A stretch of 64,000 nucleotides of DNA from Trichostrongylus colubriformis (GCA_963978905.1 OZ022260.1:10901725-10965724); one strand, 5' to 3'; counted from the first letter of the stretch, positions 31,481 through 42,378 are shown. A program made the numbers and translations. Notes: generated by a model from the sequence alone, not told the origin.

Positions 31481-34400
31481 ATGGCCATAAGTATTGGCCT
31501 GGCCGCTTGTGCCGTATCTTCCATATTTTTTGGTTCAATGTTCGTACCGGTCAGAAAGTACGATGCTGGAGATGGTCTGCTCATTTACCCATTTTAAGTT
31601 CCAGATTCCATCGGAAATTGATTGAAGAGACGTCAAATTAATGTAGTAATACAGAACATTTTACTGTTAAGGAATGTTTGCTCAGTGGGTGATTTCAACT
31701 GGAATAATGATCATCGGCTTCATTGCGACATGTATTTCGGAGTTTCCTGGCTTCTTTCCACTAGCAATGCTTGGTGGAGCATTTTGGGCTATAGGTAATG
31801 GATTTCACCATTCAGAAGGATTTTGACAGGAAGAGCAATAGACATCCATCTGCCCCTTCTACCGTGGCGTAAACTGGGAGTGAGTCAGGCTAAGGAGTTC
31901 AAGTCCAGTAACCCGCAAATTGTGTTCTTTTTGTGGCTTGAGAAAAATAGATAAGGGCATAGATAGCCTAGAACTGTTCAACACTTGAATATATCACTCG
32001 ATGAGACGGCATATGCGTCATGTTTTTCGCCGTTTGATCCCTCATGTGCGCTGCGACAGGACACTCATGTTAGGAGGGGCCGCGATCGCGTCGCTTTGCG
32101 CGCGCCCAGTTGCAACGGCGCCAAACACTTCTCGCTCACGGTGGCGCGATGATCCAGTTAGAGTATATTGTCGCACACTTCTTGCCCGAGCGCATTTTTT
32201 CGTCATAAAATCGCACAGTGAAGAAGAATTTCAATGTAACAGAGAACCCGATTTCAACTAATAGTTTCCTTGTTTTTTCCCATTGCCCTGCCAGCTAATA
32301 CTTGATTCGTTTATTAGAGGGATATTACAGACTATGATGAAATTGCCTTTCACTTCATAATCCTTCCGTCACACCAGGTAACGCTGCAGCAATTCCGATT
32401 ATTTCGAGGCTAGGATTGGCAGTCGGTACACTTATATGGAACGTAACCAACTGTTTAACGGGATGGGCTGGTGGACGGTGAGACCGGCCTCTTTACTTCT
32501 CTTATAGATACCTTATCGAGATATTTCTAGATATGGCCTTTTCGGCATGAAAGCTAATAAACCTGCAAGTCCAATTTTGAATTACGTTGGATTGATGTGG
32601 GTAATCTTGGGGTAAGTTCTATGAAGCAGCTACCATAATTTGGTAGACACTCATCCTTATCTCCTAGAACTTATCCCTCTTCAGAATCCATCGAATTGAG
32701 AGTTAGGCGTTGAAATGCCTTTGGGATCGACATGGTGGATCCGAGCGATATTATCCGAGATATTCGCAATCAGGGATTTCTTTTTTGGTAGAATTTAGGG
32801 TGGAGAGTCGCCGCGAAGCGAAAATTTTACCAATCGGCCCCCGCCCAGTTCGACCCTACTGTCGAGGAATCCTCGACTCCTGGTAAACTCTGTGCTTCAG
32901 ACTGACGCGAGCCGGTCGATGGTGGGATAAAATAATCCTGGGTACGATGGAGGTAGTGAATGAAGACTTTTACCTCCGAGGAGGGCTTTTTGAGAATTCC
33001 GTCCTACTTCATACCTGCGTCCCGTCACAGCCACCAGATTTCCCTGGTGGGGCCAGTTGCGAGCAGCCTTTACGGAGGGTACAGTTTGCACTAAGGGACC
33101 TCCAGTGCCCGGGTCCAAACTTTTACTAAGGACACATTTTCATGAAAAGGACTCCTGCGCTTTTCAACTATGAGTCTAGGTCGAGCCGAATTTCTATAGA
33201 ATAGAAGGTGAACTACTAATTTCAGAGGTATCCTATTTTCAAGAATTGAAAGCGAGCCTGTTCACAAAACGAAAAACACGTCCAGTGAATCAGCCAGCGT
33301 ATGTTTCTCATCATTCACAATAGCTTTCCGGAAAATCCCTGCGCAGTGTTCTACTATTTATACTATGACTTAATTTGCTTTTTGCTGAAAGTTGCATATA
33401 CTGAATGTTGCATGTAACCATGAGCCATCTATAGTTTAAAGAAAACCTCAGAGAACTTGAAAGTAGCCTACAGATTATCCGAGAGTTAGAAGATCTATTC
33501 CATGTGCGCTAACAATAAAAAGCTGACAGCACCAGATCGTCATCGATAGAAGGACGACGGTGTTTCAGCAACACCCCTAAGGTGATCAAAAGAAGTGCCC
33601 AAATGTCTTCAGTACTTTTCATAAAGTGAAATGAAGATTCAGCAATGCGGCTCTGAACTGAGTATCGTGGTCTAAAACCCATACTTAAAGGCACCAGTAG
33701 GGGTAAGGGAAAACTGACATCTGGGAGTAGATAATCTCTGAAACGAGCCTTCACCTCAGATGAGGTCATATGTGGCGAAAATCGCACTGAAAAAACGCGG
33801 CTCGGGGTCTTATAACGACCCCGTAGCTCGGCATGTCGTTATGCTATGCGGCCGGGGAAGTCGCCGCGGAGGGGCGGGACAACAATCGCGGCCGGCTGGT
33901 TCAGACTCTGACCTGTCTTCAGTCCACTCCGGCTAGAGACGCAGAGGATAAGAGTGGGAAGGGGATTTCCGGGTTCCTATTTCTCGGTTTTTTCGCCGTT
34001 TTGTGTCGTTCTTTCTCTACTACTACATTGTGAGCGCATCTACTATCATATTCCACCGTCTGCCGAATTTACCCCTTCTGGTGTCTTTAAAGACAGTGAT
34101 AAGGGTAATGTGAGTAATAAGGAATTGCTAAAGAAGTCATTCACTTAAAAACTAGGGGTCTAGGAAGTCTATCTGCGGCAAATCCCCGCGAAAGGCGCTC
34201 CTCTAGCTGTGGCAGAAGCGGCCTTTTTAGCTCCAGCCGCCTTTCTTGGCTCGGTCCGCCGTCTGGCGACTGATTGGCTGTGGTGGGAATAGAAGGTATC
34301 GCGGCCCGCTTTCTTAGTTTTAGCTTGAAGCTCACTCCATAAAAAGGATTCTTTCTCATTTCCGAACATCTCTTCATGTTTACGACATGGCAACACGTCA

Positions 34401-37400
34401 ATTATTGAATTAACGTTATATGAATATAGTTTATGATTGAAATCATTCGATTCCTTCTATTTCGATACTTCCCTTTTCTGATCAGTTTATTCCTTAATTA
34501 CCTGACCTTACTTGCTGTTAATGCAGGTTTAGGGCAACAGTTGACCCCTTGATTCTCGCACCTCGTAATTGTTTCTTCGCTCCATATGTGCGAAAATTTC
34601 CATTCGTACCACTTTGTACACACCCGCCACTCCGTCGTCCGCCGCGGTCGGAGATGCATTGTAGGAACAGAAAACTATGTTAGGCCGCTTCCATACTTTG
34701 CGCACCGACGCCGTCACGCGCGTGACTGCGTCACGCGCGTGACGCCGGCACGCGCGTGACGCAGGCACGCGCGTGACGGCGTCGGTGCGCAAAGTATGGA
34801 AGCGGCCTTAGCAATCCGACTCTCCATTTCCGTCCGCGGCGGATGTCGGAACGAGGCATCTACTCAGAGACCCGCCCACTCGGCTGAAAATTTGGAGAGC
34901 TGTATCTTGGCAAATTCCCACTTTTTCGCGTGAAACTTTGCATGCGACCTTTATTAGTACAACAAGTACAACATAAATATGAGGGAAAACAAAGAAACTT
35001 ACTCCGTAGACGATCCCTTTAAAGGTCTATATGGAGACTTTAGGGCCGTTGGTTACGAAATGTGACCAGCATGCGCTCAGATTGAGTGTACTGGTCCTGA
35101 TTAGAAGACGTTGAAATGGACTGAGTGCTAGGAATTTCGAAGATCAAGTTATCTTGACCATTTGCATATTACAGGGTGTCCCTAAATCATGGGCGCCAAT
35201 GTATTGCAATATTTTGTTGGCGTCAATAGAGTGAATGGGAAATCAGCCCATTCACAACTTTACTCATAACTTGTGTAACAAGGCACTGCAGTTATATAAT
35301 GAGTTGTCTTGCTCCAAGAGGGAGCCAAGCTCAGAGTCCCTTCATCACTCAACCGCCATTGATACGCAAGTGTTTCCATACACTCCTCAAATCTTTCCTA
35401 AGGCTTCTTTACGTGACTCCATTCTAGGATGGCTGACACAACAGACCTTGCTTTAAGTTGAAGACTCCGCAAGGAGATCAATGAGGTTTGATGGACGCCT
35501 CAGAAGGTGATAGATTCGAACACATCGAGTCGGCAGCGCTTTTGAAGCAATTTGATTCAGTAAACTAAAGCGCCTTGCCGCTAAACTCACCAAGTATTGT
35601 TCCGAAGGACTAGTGAGGCCAATGCTTCATTATGTCCAACAGCGTGTTCTTCATGTTCACATTCCCGCAAGCTTCGCGCAGAAATGGGGAAAGCAACAGC
35701 GTGTCATCATTGAACCCCAGATCATCACTTGGATCCGCTTACAGGAATTCAAGCGTCCTATCGGCATGATATACTATACCAGATGTTGTTGGCCACAATG
35801 AATTGCCTTTAACGTTCACGCCATGAAATTTTTTTTTTTGTTCGTACAAAAGTACGGTGAGGTGCGTGTCACCGTTGAAGCAAGTCACCGCAAAGCCCAT
35901 TTAAAGAGTTTTTGAAATCTCGAAAATAGCATAAGCTTTACTCCGACAAGTGAGCACCCTGGTAGAAGAGGATCCTGTGCACCCAGTGAGCAGCAACGAA
36001 AGAAAAAACATTGATACAATTTGTATAGAGGAGTACAAACAAACATGAACTTAGGCGCCCATAATTCTGGAACACCCTGCAAGGCCGTGTTCATACTTTG
36101 CAGCGCTGTCATATCAAATTACTGCCGTCGCTTGTGCCGCAAAGTATGAAAGCGGCCTCAGCAGTGGCTTTTGGTACAGTCCACAAGTTCATGGTGATTC
36201 CGCTGATAAAAAAAAACTTTTTGGCTATTTACACGTTGCTCGTCACTATCCATCAGCTGTATTCAGAAAAGCGATGAAAAAGCACGTCTAACCCCCAATG
36301 AAACACCATCCGAAAAAGAGTCAGGTGACGATAACGAAGAGAAGAAGAAGGAATCCAAGAAGGCCCTAAGAAAACAGCGCTTCATGTTAGTTATTTCGAT
36401 CAAAATCAACCTTTGATTCGTTAACATCATTTTAATTACCAGAGAAAAATCCGCAGTGGTCGGAATACGGGGTATTATGATTTGTAGGGACACTGTTGGA
36501 CATGAGTAGATGATACCCATGTCTACTTGGCCCACTAATTCTCATGCAACGGCTAGTCGTCCTTCATTTCAGCGGATTTGCTTTGGCTTTGGCGTCCGGT
36601 GTCTTTTACGGAATGACATTTGTGCCAGTAATCTATATGATAGAGAATCCGATGAAATTTAAAAATTATCCAGATGATGGACTTTCCTATGTGTTCTCTC
36701 ATTATTTTGGAATTTATATGACCGCTACAGTGATATTCATCGGTTACGCCATTTTCAAGTAGGTATTTCGCTTTCATTTCTAAGCCTGTTAGCTCATTGA
36801 TTACGAAAAAATTAATTTGAAAGCGTTGCTGGGATATTGTAATTTCACATACCGTGATCGCCATTTTGTACTAGGCGTACAGGTGCACATAGCGATAATC
36901 AAGCTAATCAAGTTACCTTCTGGAGCGTTAGTTCCTGGGGTGATTACCCTGGTGAAACCTTTTCTGCGGCCGCGATGCACCATAAGTTTCAATCCATGTC
37001 AACTACCTTTTTAGCGCTTCCGATTAACAAGGATGTCTTCATACTTTATTGTGTGCTGCCGGCGGCAGGGCGTGGCTATGTTCACAGGCAATGAGACAGA
37101 GTGGTGGGGCGAAAACGCAGAGATGACGTAGGCTCGCCCGCTACCGGCACAGCGGACTATGGAAGCGGGCTTAGGAGCTCAAAAGCGATTTATCGGCATA
37201 GATTGGATGGGACTACTTACGACAGAAGATCGCTTCGCGGCGTCGCACTCGCGGCGCCACCTACGACTTGCAGAATCGAGCTGTGTACCCTTACGTCAGG
37301 ATTTTGCACCGCGGCATGTCGCAAGCGAAGCAATGCGGATGAGCTAAAGGCGCCTTGTTTTGGGTCCCGAAGCGATTAGAAGTCAACTGAGTATTGCGTC

Positions 37401-39390
37401 CCTAGCATTAGCGAGGCTGCGTCACTTCTGCACTTCCACTCATGCCACACTACCTCCTGTACCCATGCCACCCTGCTCCTCCATCCATGCCACATTGCCT
37501 CGCTTGAAGGCTGCCCTGCCACTGACACTCGCGTCCGCCGCGCCGCTCGCAGCGGGTGGCCACGCAGTTTTCTGTCGCAAGTAGCCCCACCGCGACTCGT
37601 CTGATCATCGCTAGGTGTTTGGTCACACTGGGCGGGTGGAAGGGGCAACGCTTGACTAGGCTCGGGAAAGAGATTACCGAAGAGGAATGAGTCCACCAGT
37701 GAGAAATGGGCAGCAACACTCCTCGCTCTGTTGTTCGTATGCAGTTGCTAAATGAACTACTTCCTTCTTTCCTTTCTAGCTTAATATTCAAATGTTTCTT
37801 TGAAAAGATATTTCAGGCGGAGCCGGCCAGTGGTCCAACCATACATCGTCCTACCATCGATCTTGTCTGGTATGCTGTGGGGAATCGCCCAGGCGTTGTT
37901 TTTCGTCGCCAATCAGCATCTCTCTCAAGCCGTTACGTTTCCTATAATTACGATGCTACCTGGATGTGTGGTATCCGCTTGGAGTATAATTTACCTTCGT
38001 GAGATCAAGGTGAGTGGGTTTTAATTGACCTTATAAAATGCTATTTGGGCGCTGATAGAGGTAATGTCGTACGATATGAAAGGGAAGACAAAATTAGACA
38101 AACTTAGTAGTGCAGTGATACAGAAATAAGGGAAGGAAACGGTGAAAAAAAATCGGAAAAGAGACCGCTCTCCCCATACTATGACCCATTTCAAAGACGA
38201 GTTCCGTGCCATTCGCCGCACTGGTGGATTTTAGGCAATTCATTGATCGTTCATACTTTGCGACGGCAGGACGTGGCTGCCAGGCAGTGAGGCAGAGTGG
38301 CACGTAGGAGGTGCAGAGACAACGCAGACAACGAGACAGGATGACACAGGCGGAGACGCAAAGACACGCAGCCATGCGCTGCTGCCGGTACCGCAAACTA
38401 TGATCTCATTGTCAGACTGGCCTCGTCAGATGCAGATGTTGAGGCCAGTTAGGCCAAGCCGTGGCCCAAGCCCCGACCACCGCAGCTACTTCACTAGCGG
38501 CACCACCCGCACCATGAATACCACGATGAGGGGGCGATTCAACACGGGTTTCGCCACAGTTGGCCTCTGTGAAAACACTCTTGCCATGCACAGAAATTCC
38601 TTCATGTCTTCCCACTTCTGACTGCAAAAAACCAAAGAAAAGAGGCGAGGAATAGACCAGAGGGGGAAGAGAGAGGAGCAGAAGGGATGTACGACCGCAT
38701 GATGTATTAGGTCGCCTTCACAGTCTGCGGTGCCACCGGTAGACAAGCCGGCGCTACCGCAGAGTATGAAGGCGTCCTGATCACATTCATTTAAAGGAAT
38801 CGTCCACGGAAAAATGAGTTTTGGGGTTACCCATACGTTTATGTTGTATTTGCCTAATGTGTACCTCGTGCAACATTTCACGCGAAAGAATGTGAATCTG
38901 GCTGAGATGCAGCACCACAAAGTACGTCCGGGTGGGCGGAGCCTCCGAGTCAAGGCCTCGTCCCGTCGTCCACCGTGGTCGGAGACGCATTGTAGGAACA
39001 GAAGGTTACGTAAACAGTCCCACTCTCCGTTCCCAACGGCGGCGAACGACGGGACGAGGCTTTTACTCGAAGGCCCCGCCCACCCGGCCGTATTTTGTGG
39101 TGCTGTATCTCGGCCGGATTCACATTTTTTCGCGTGAAACTTTGCATGACTCCCACATTAGGCAAATACAACATAAACATATGGGTAACACAAAAACTCA
39201 TTTTTCCGTGGACGAATCCTTTAAATACTTTCCTAGTCCCGGCTCGAGCAGCCGTCAATGCTCATTTCTCCCAATATGACTGCCGCCATAACTTCAGGGT
39301 AAACGAAATTACCAAATTCTTACTGTCGCCATGGTGGTGACGATGTCCGGAGCCATAATGGTTGGATTGTCGAAATTTGTTCGTCTCTGA
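31481..39390 (+). CDS. TMEM144: TMEM144-family multispan membrane protein, copy 2, 9 exons
   Basis: The product is 353 aa, a paralogue of the gene at 21944-25869. Exons are 31481-31574, 31672-31794, 32378-32477, 32531-32611, 33226-33298, 36267-36385, 36573-36758, 37817-38009 and 39298-39390. Seven of nine exons have exactly the same length as in copy 1; only the loop exons 5 (73 against 88 bp) and 6 (119 against 122 bp) differ, and both stay in frame. Conserved blocks include FFGSMFVPVRKYDAGDG, PLAMLGGAFWAIG, LIWNVTNCLTGWAGGR, YGMTFVPVIYM, YVFSHYFGIYMTAT and FFVANQHLSQAVTFPIIT. The exon 6 loop is Lys/Glu-rich (NEEKKKESKKALRKQR). It starts at the ATG abutting a TTTCCATTGCAG acceptor. Introns are longer (up to 3 kb) and element-rich. 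Confidence 0.92.
32812..32905 (-). repeat. family H fragment
   Basis: The sequence CGACCCTACTGTCGAGGAATCCTCGACTC matches the end of copy 3 at about 50372-50400 (CGACCCCTTGTCGAGGAATCCTCGACTC). Only the terminal portion is present. Confidence 0.5.
34070..34400 (+). repeat. dispersed repeat family L, long copy
   Basis: The order is CCCCTTCTGGTGTCTTTAAAGACAG, then ATAAGGGTAATGTGAGTAATAAGGAA, GGTCTAGGAAGTCTATCTG, GAAGGTATCGCGGCCCGC and GCTTGAAGCTCACTCCA. The same blocks occur in order at 55505-55860. The preceding CTATTTCTCGGTTTTTTCGCC (33978) has a counterpart at 55943, suggesting that both loci carry the family as part of a longer unit. Confidence 0.65.
34600..35035. mobile_element. family F foldback element, diverged copy with nested MITE
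   Basis: The centre GTCCGCCGCGGTCGGAGATGC then GCATTGTAGGAACAG and the right arm TCGCGTGAAACTTTGCATG...ACAACATAAATATGAGGG...CGTAGACGATCCCTTTAAAGG match the intact copies at 38789-39226 and 62959-63393. It is interrupted at 34683-34807. The left arm beyond 34600 is too diverged to trace. Confidence 0.7.
34683..34807. mobile_element. 125-bp GC-rich hairpin MITE (family G ends), TTA target duplication
   Basis: TTA (34680-34682), then GGCCGCTTCCATACTTTGCG...CGCAAAGTATGGAAGCGGCC, then TTA (34808-34810). The arms pair over almost the full length with only a few mismatches near the centre. The interior has four copies of the 10-bp palindrome CACGCGCGTG. The interrupted family F copy is continuous if the element and one TTA are removed, matching TTACGTAAACAGTCCCACTC in other copies. 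The 3-bp TTA target fits a PIF/Harbinger-type origin. Confidence 0.85.
35171..36082 (-). mobile_element. decayed Tc1/mariner-like transposon
   Basis: The terminal inverted repeats are CAGGGTGTCCCTAAATCATG then GGCGCC (35172 onward) and their inverse GGCGCCCATAATTCTGGAAC then ACCCTG (to about 36080). On the minus strand a frame with QVMIWGSMM and nearby ends resembles the MVWG-type block of Tc1/mariner transposases, but it is broken by stops. The host location is intron 5 of TMEM144 copy 2. The terminal repeats are clear; the transposase assignment is weak. Confidence 0.45.
36083..36157. mobile_element. family G foldback MITE, 75 bp
   Basis: GGCCGTGTTCATACTTTGCAGCG and the inverse GCCGCAAAGTATGAAAGCGGCC bracket about 30 bp. 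It directly abuts the end of the transposon at 35171-36082. Confidence 0.7.
37031..37170. mobile_element. family G foldback MITE
   Basis: Left GTCTTCATACTTTATTGTG then GCCGGCGGCAGGGCGTGGCT; right GCTACCGGCACAGCGGACTATGGAAGCGGGC followed by TTA. It lies in intron 7 of TMEM144 copy 2. Confidence 0.6.
37190..37590. repeat. dispersed repeat family M, copy 2
   Basis: GATCGCTTCGCGGCGTCGC, GGCGCCACCTACGACTTG, GAGGCTGCGTCACTTCTGC, CTCGCTTGAAGGCTGCC and GGCCACGCAGTTTTCTGTC follow the same order as in 8270-8480. It lies in intron 7 of TMEM144 copy 2. Confidence 0.6.
38245..38405. mobile_element. family G foldback MITE
   Basis: GTTCATACTTTGCGACGGCAGGACGTGGCTGC on the left and GCAGCCATGCGCTGCTGCCGGTACCGCAAACTATGA on the right are inverted. 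It lies in intron 8 of TMEM144 copy 2. Confidence 0.6.
38709..38777. mobile_element. short family G MITE next to family F element
   Basis: TTA then GGTCGCCTTCACAGTCTGCGGTGCCACCGG; right CCGGCGCTACCGCAGAGTATGAAGGCGTCC. It ends about 12 bp before the family F element. Confidence 0.65.
38789..39226. mobile_element. family F foldback element, complete, in intron 8 of TMEM144 copy 2
   Basis: The left end ATTTAAAGGAATCGTCCACGG is inverted against CCGTGGACGAATCCTTTAAAT. Arms of about 190 bp contain TTCACGCGAAAGAATGTGAATCTGGC and its inverse, and the centre has CCGTCGTCCACCGTGGTCGGAGACGC. There is no coding content beyond arm shadows. A half copy sits in the same intron of the paralogue. Confidence 0.85.
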
Positions 39391-39820
39391 TAATGATAAT
39401 AGAAGAGATAATTGTTGAAATATGCTTAATCTCCACATTTTCATCATGTGAACTGAATGATCCTTTTCAACAATTGTACCGTTATTATTACCGTACATAC
39501 TTGGCCTTTATATCAGTTCACCTTATTAATTTTTTAATTAGGTATTTATGTGCCATCTGGACATCTACTGATTTTGATTATTACCTAAATATTATCAGAG
39601 TATTAACAGTTGTCTGTCCTAAACCTGTCAAAAAAGGCAGTCCTGTGCCTTCAATAAAGATTTTTCATGTGAATTGGCTTAAAATTGTTTGGTAACCGAA
39701 AGAGCCCTGTGAAGGCGACCATAGTCCATTTGACTGCCTAGTTTCATAACTTTGTTTGTAAGAGAAAAGCTCGGATACGCCGAAGACGATGAAACGACGT
39801 TCTTTGCACGGAAGTGTATA

Positions 39821-41085
39821 TTAGGTTGGCAACTAAGTAATTGCGGATTTTTGTTAGAAAATCAAAGACCTTTTTCCATAGAAATAAATCACCTTATACT
39901 GTAATGTATTGCCCGTTTTTATCAATGACCTTTTGCCATCTTTCAGGTAGCATCATAATTCCGCGTTTATAAAACTTCTAGTTTTTATCAGTAAAAAACT
40001 GAATCAGGTGCGATTTGACCTCATCATCACTCCTGAAATTTTTACACTCAAAGAATTTTGCAATGATCGAAACAAAAGGTAATCCGATGGTGCAAGGTCA
40101 GGACTATATGGTGGATGTGTCAAAACATCACAACCAAAATCCATTTTTTGCCAAGCGGCCGAAGATGTGTGTGGCCTTGCATTGTCATGATGGAATACAA
40201 CACTTTTTCGGTTAAATAATTCGAGTCGCTTTTCTTTCATGCATTGCTTAATTTTCCCAATCGTACAATGTAGACATCAGAATTGATCGTTCGGTTGGAT
40301 GATAGGAGTTCAAAGTAGACAATTCCTTTGTAATCCCACCAAACTGACAACAAAACCTTCTTTTGATGAATCCCAGCTTTTGCTCTTATTTGAGCTGGTT
40401 CACCTGGGTGGCTCCACGATCTTTTTCGTTGGACATTATTGTGAACAACCCATTTTTCATCGCCAGTGATCATTCGTTTTAGGAGTGGATCATTTTTATC
40501 ACGTTTCTTTAGCAAATCGCAGATGTCAATGCGTTGCATTAAATGCGTTTCACCCATATATCCAGTTTTGACACGTACCTAAGTTGTTTTAAATGCTTTT
40601 CAATACATGTATGTGATACCTGTAGCTTCTCTGCAACCTCGCGTTTTATACTGTGACGATCCGAATCAGGTATTGCCTTGATTGGGCCGTTGTCAACTCC
40701 AACTGGACGACCAGAGCGTTTCTCATCTTTGAGAGAAAAATCACCAGACCGAAATTTGGCAAACCAATTTTGGCACTGCCGATCTTTTAAGGCTTCAGCA
40801 CCATAAACAGCACATAACTTTCTGTGAGTTTGCGATGCGTTTCTCCCTTTAAGGAAATAATAAAGCAAAATATGACGAAAATGATTGTTTTGATTCTCCA
40901 TTTTTCAGCACACGCCAAACGAAAATAATGCAACCGATCAAGGAGCTTTCTTTACTGATTGATAACAGGATTGCCTACTATTAGATAACAATATGTGTTT
41001 AACATTTGGTCTACGCCAGTAAAGCTAAATATTCAACCAAAGCCATCTATGAGTGAAATCCGCAATGACTTAGTTGCCGACCTAA
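39821..41085 (-). mobile_element. mariner transposon with intact ends
   Basis: The 1265-bp element is flanked by TA (39819-39820 and 41086-41087). Terminal inverted repeats begin TTAGGTTGGCAACTAAGTAA and TTAGGTCGGCAACTAAGTCA and match at 28 of the first 30 positions. Length and ends are those of full mariners; the ends resemble the cecropia/Hsmar1-like group, which includes the hookworm mariner described as bandit. It lies between TMEM144 copy 2 and rpn-12. The transposase is frameshifted. Confidence 0.92.
40004..40901 (-). pseudogene. mariner transposase, frameshifted
   Basis: Three consecutive minus-strand frames cover the family in order. 40901-40539 holds the paired helix-turn-helix part with WFAKFRSGDFSLKDEKRSGRP. 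40557-40237 holds the first catalytic Asp in ITGDEKW. 40240-40004 holds the second in FHHDNARPHTS and the third in YSPDLAPSDYLLF. The frame changes near 40550 and near 40240, so no intact transposase can be made. The catalytic residues themselves are unmutated, so the inactivation is recent. Confidence 0.9.
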
Positions 41086-41530
41086 TACAAGGGCATGGGC
41101 TCGATTGAGAATCTGTTGAATCCGTCCGCAATCGAGGGATTGTGATAAGGCGATGACAGAGAAAATCGACCGCTCAAAGACGTCAGACATCGACATATCC
41201 CGGTTCTACGATTCTACGATTTTGCGATTTTACGATTTCCCTATTCTACGATTTTGAGGTGACGGGGCTCCGCTAGCGAAATTGCTGCAATGCAAGATCT
41301 CAAGTTCACAGTATCATGTGTGCGAAAGCGCAATGCCGCAAAGCCTTAGAATGGCGAAATCTCATAATCGCGAACTCCTAGCGCGACTTCAGATATAGTA
41401 TAGGCACATACGGCAGTGGAAACTATAGATTGTACGCTGTAATTTCAAGCGCGCAATGCCTCCAACGCCAAATTTTCCTGTGTAGTTTTTCCTCCCTACT
41501 GAACACAACCTGCTGAAATTATTCAAAAAT

Positions 41531-41879
41531 TATTCGGCACTATTCCACTATCACTATCCCAGATACCGCGAGTTAGTTAAAAAAATAATTTTCGCTGAAA
41601 CTTTTCCAAGGAGTATTATTTAGGGTGCTGATTACGAATATGACATCCGTTTTTGGCGATTGCGCCGATTTGGTGCAATTGCACCATGTTGACGAAAACG
41701 AGCTGTTGCACCAACATGGTACAATTGCACATTGCACCAAATTGACGCAAACGCCAAAAACGAATGTCATATTCGTGATCAGCTCCCCAAATAACCCCCC
41801 TGGACAAAGTTTTAGCGAAAATTATTCTTTCGACCGAGTCGCGGTATCAGGGGTAGTGATAGTGGAATAGTGCCAAATA
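41531..41879. mobile_element. 350-bp near-loopless inverted repeat element
   Basis: The left half starts GGCACTATTCCACTATCACTA and runs through ATACCGCGAGT, AATAATTTTCGCTGAAACTTT, ACGAATATGACATCCGTTTTTGG to the centre near 41702. The right half is the inverse, ending TAGTGATAGTGGAATAGTGCC. There is essentially no loop. Short similar flanks (AATTATTC / AAATATTC) may be a target duplication. Confidence 0.8.
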
Positions 41880-41906
41880 TTCTACTCAAGTAAAAATTTG
41901 ACTAGG

Positions 41907-42140
41907 GTCAATTCAAGTCGGGGGGGGGGGGGGGGGGGAGACGCAATTTTGCGTCAGGGTCGAAGCTCCTTTCCCTCCCTAGGCTTAGGCTAAAATTGAT
42001 ATCCTCTCCTTCCACATGAAAAAGCATCTGTCAAAGCATAGGTTTCATCTGCTTTAGCCCAAGCCTAGGGAGGGAAAGAAGCTCGACGTCGATGAAAATT
42101 TGACGCAAAGTTGCGTCTCCCCTCCCAGACTTGAATTGAT
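41907..42140. repeat. foldback repeat with poly-G
   Basis: Left TCAATTCAAGTC, a G run (41919-41938), GAGACGCAATTTTGCGTC and CTTTCCCTCCCTAGGCTTAGGC; right GCCCAAGCCTAGGGAGGGAAAG, GACGCAAAGTTGCGTCTC and GACTTGAATTGA. The inverted arms are about 85 bp. Confidence 0.75.
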
Positions 42141-42376
42141 GACTATAAGCTTGAGCCTCAAAGGAACCGTAAAAGGAGTTTGCTTTTTCAACAATTTCCT
42201 TCCAATGTACGCTTTTGTGAATTTTGTGAATCCTGTGCTCCAATCGAACTTTCCTGCGCTGCAAGCGTCATCATCTAGGCTTTTTTCTCTTTTCACAATT
42301 TAACCGTTGAGCTTTAACATAAGCTTTGTTAATGGTTGAGGTTGAGGGCCACATTTTACAAACATAGTTATTTTTC

Positions 42377-42378
42377 AG
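42377..42378 (+). promoter_or_regulatory. putative spliced-leader acceptor for rpn-12
   Basis: TTATTTTTCAG ends 26 bp upstream of the start ATG at 42405, with no upstream exon recognised. Confidence 0.4.
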
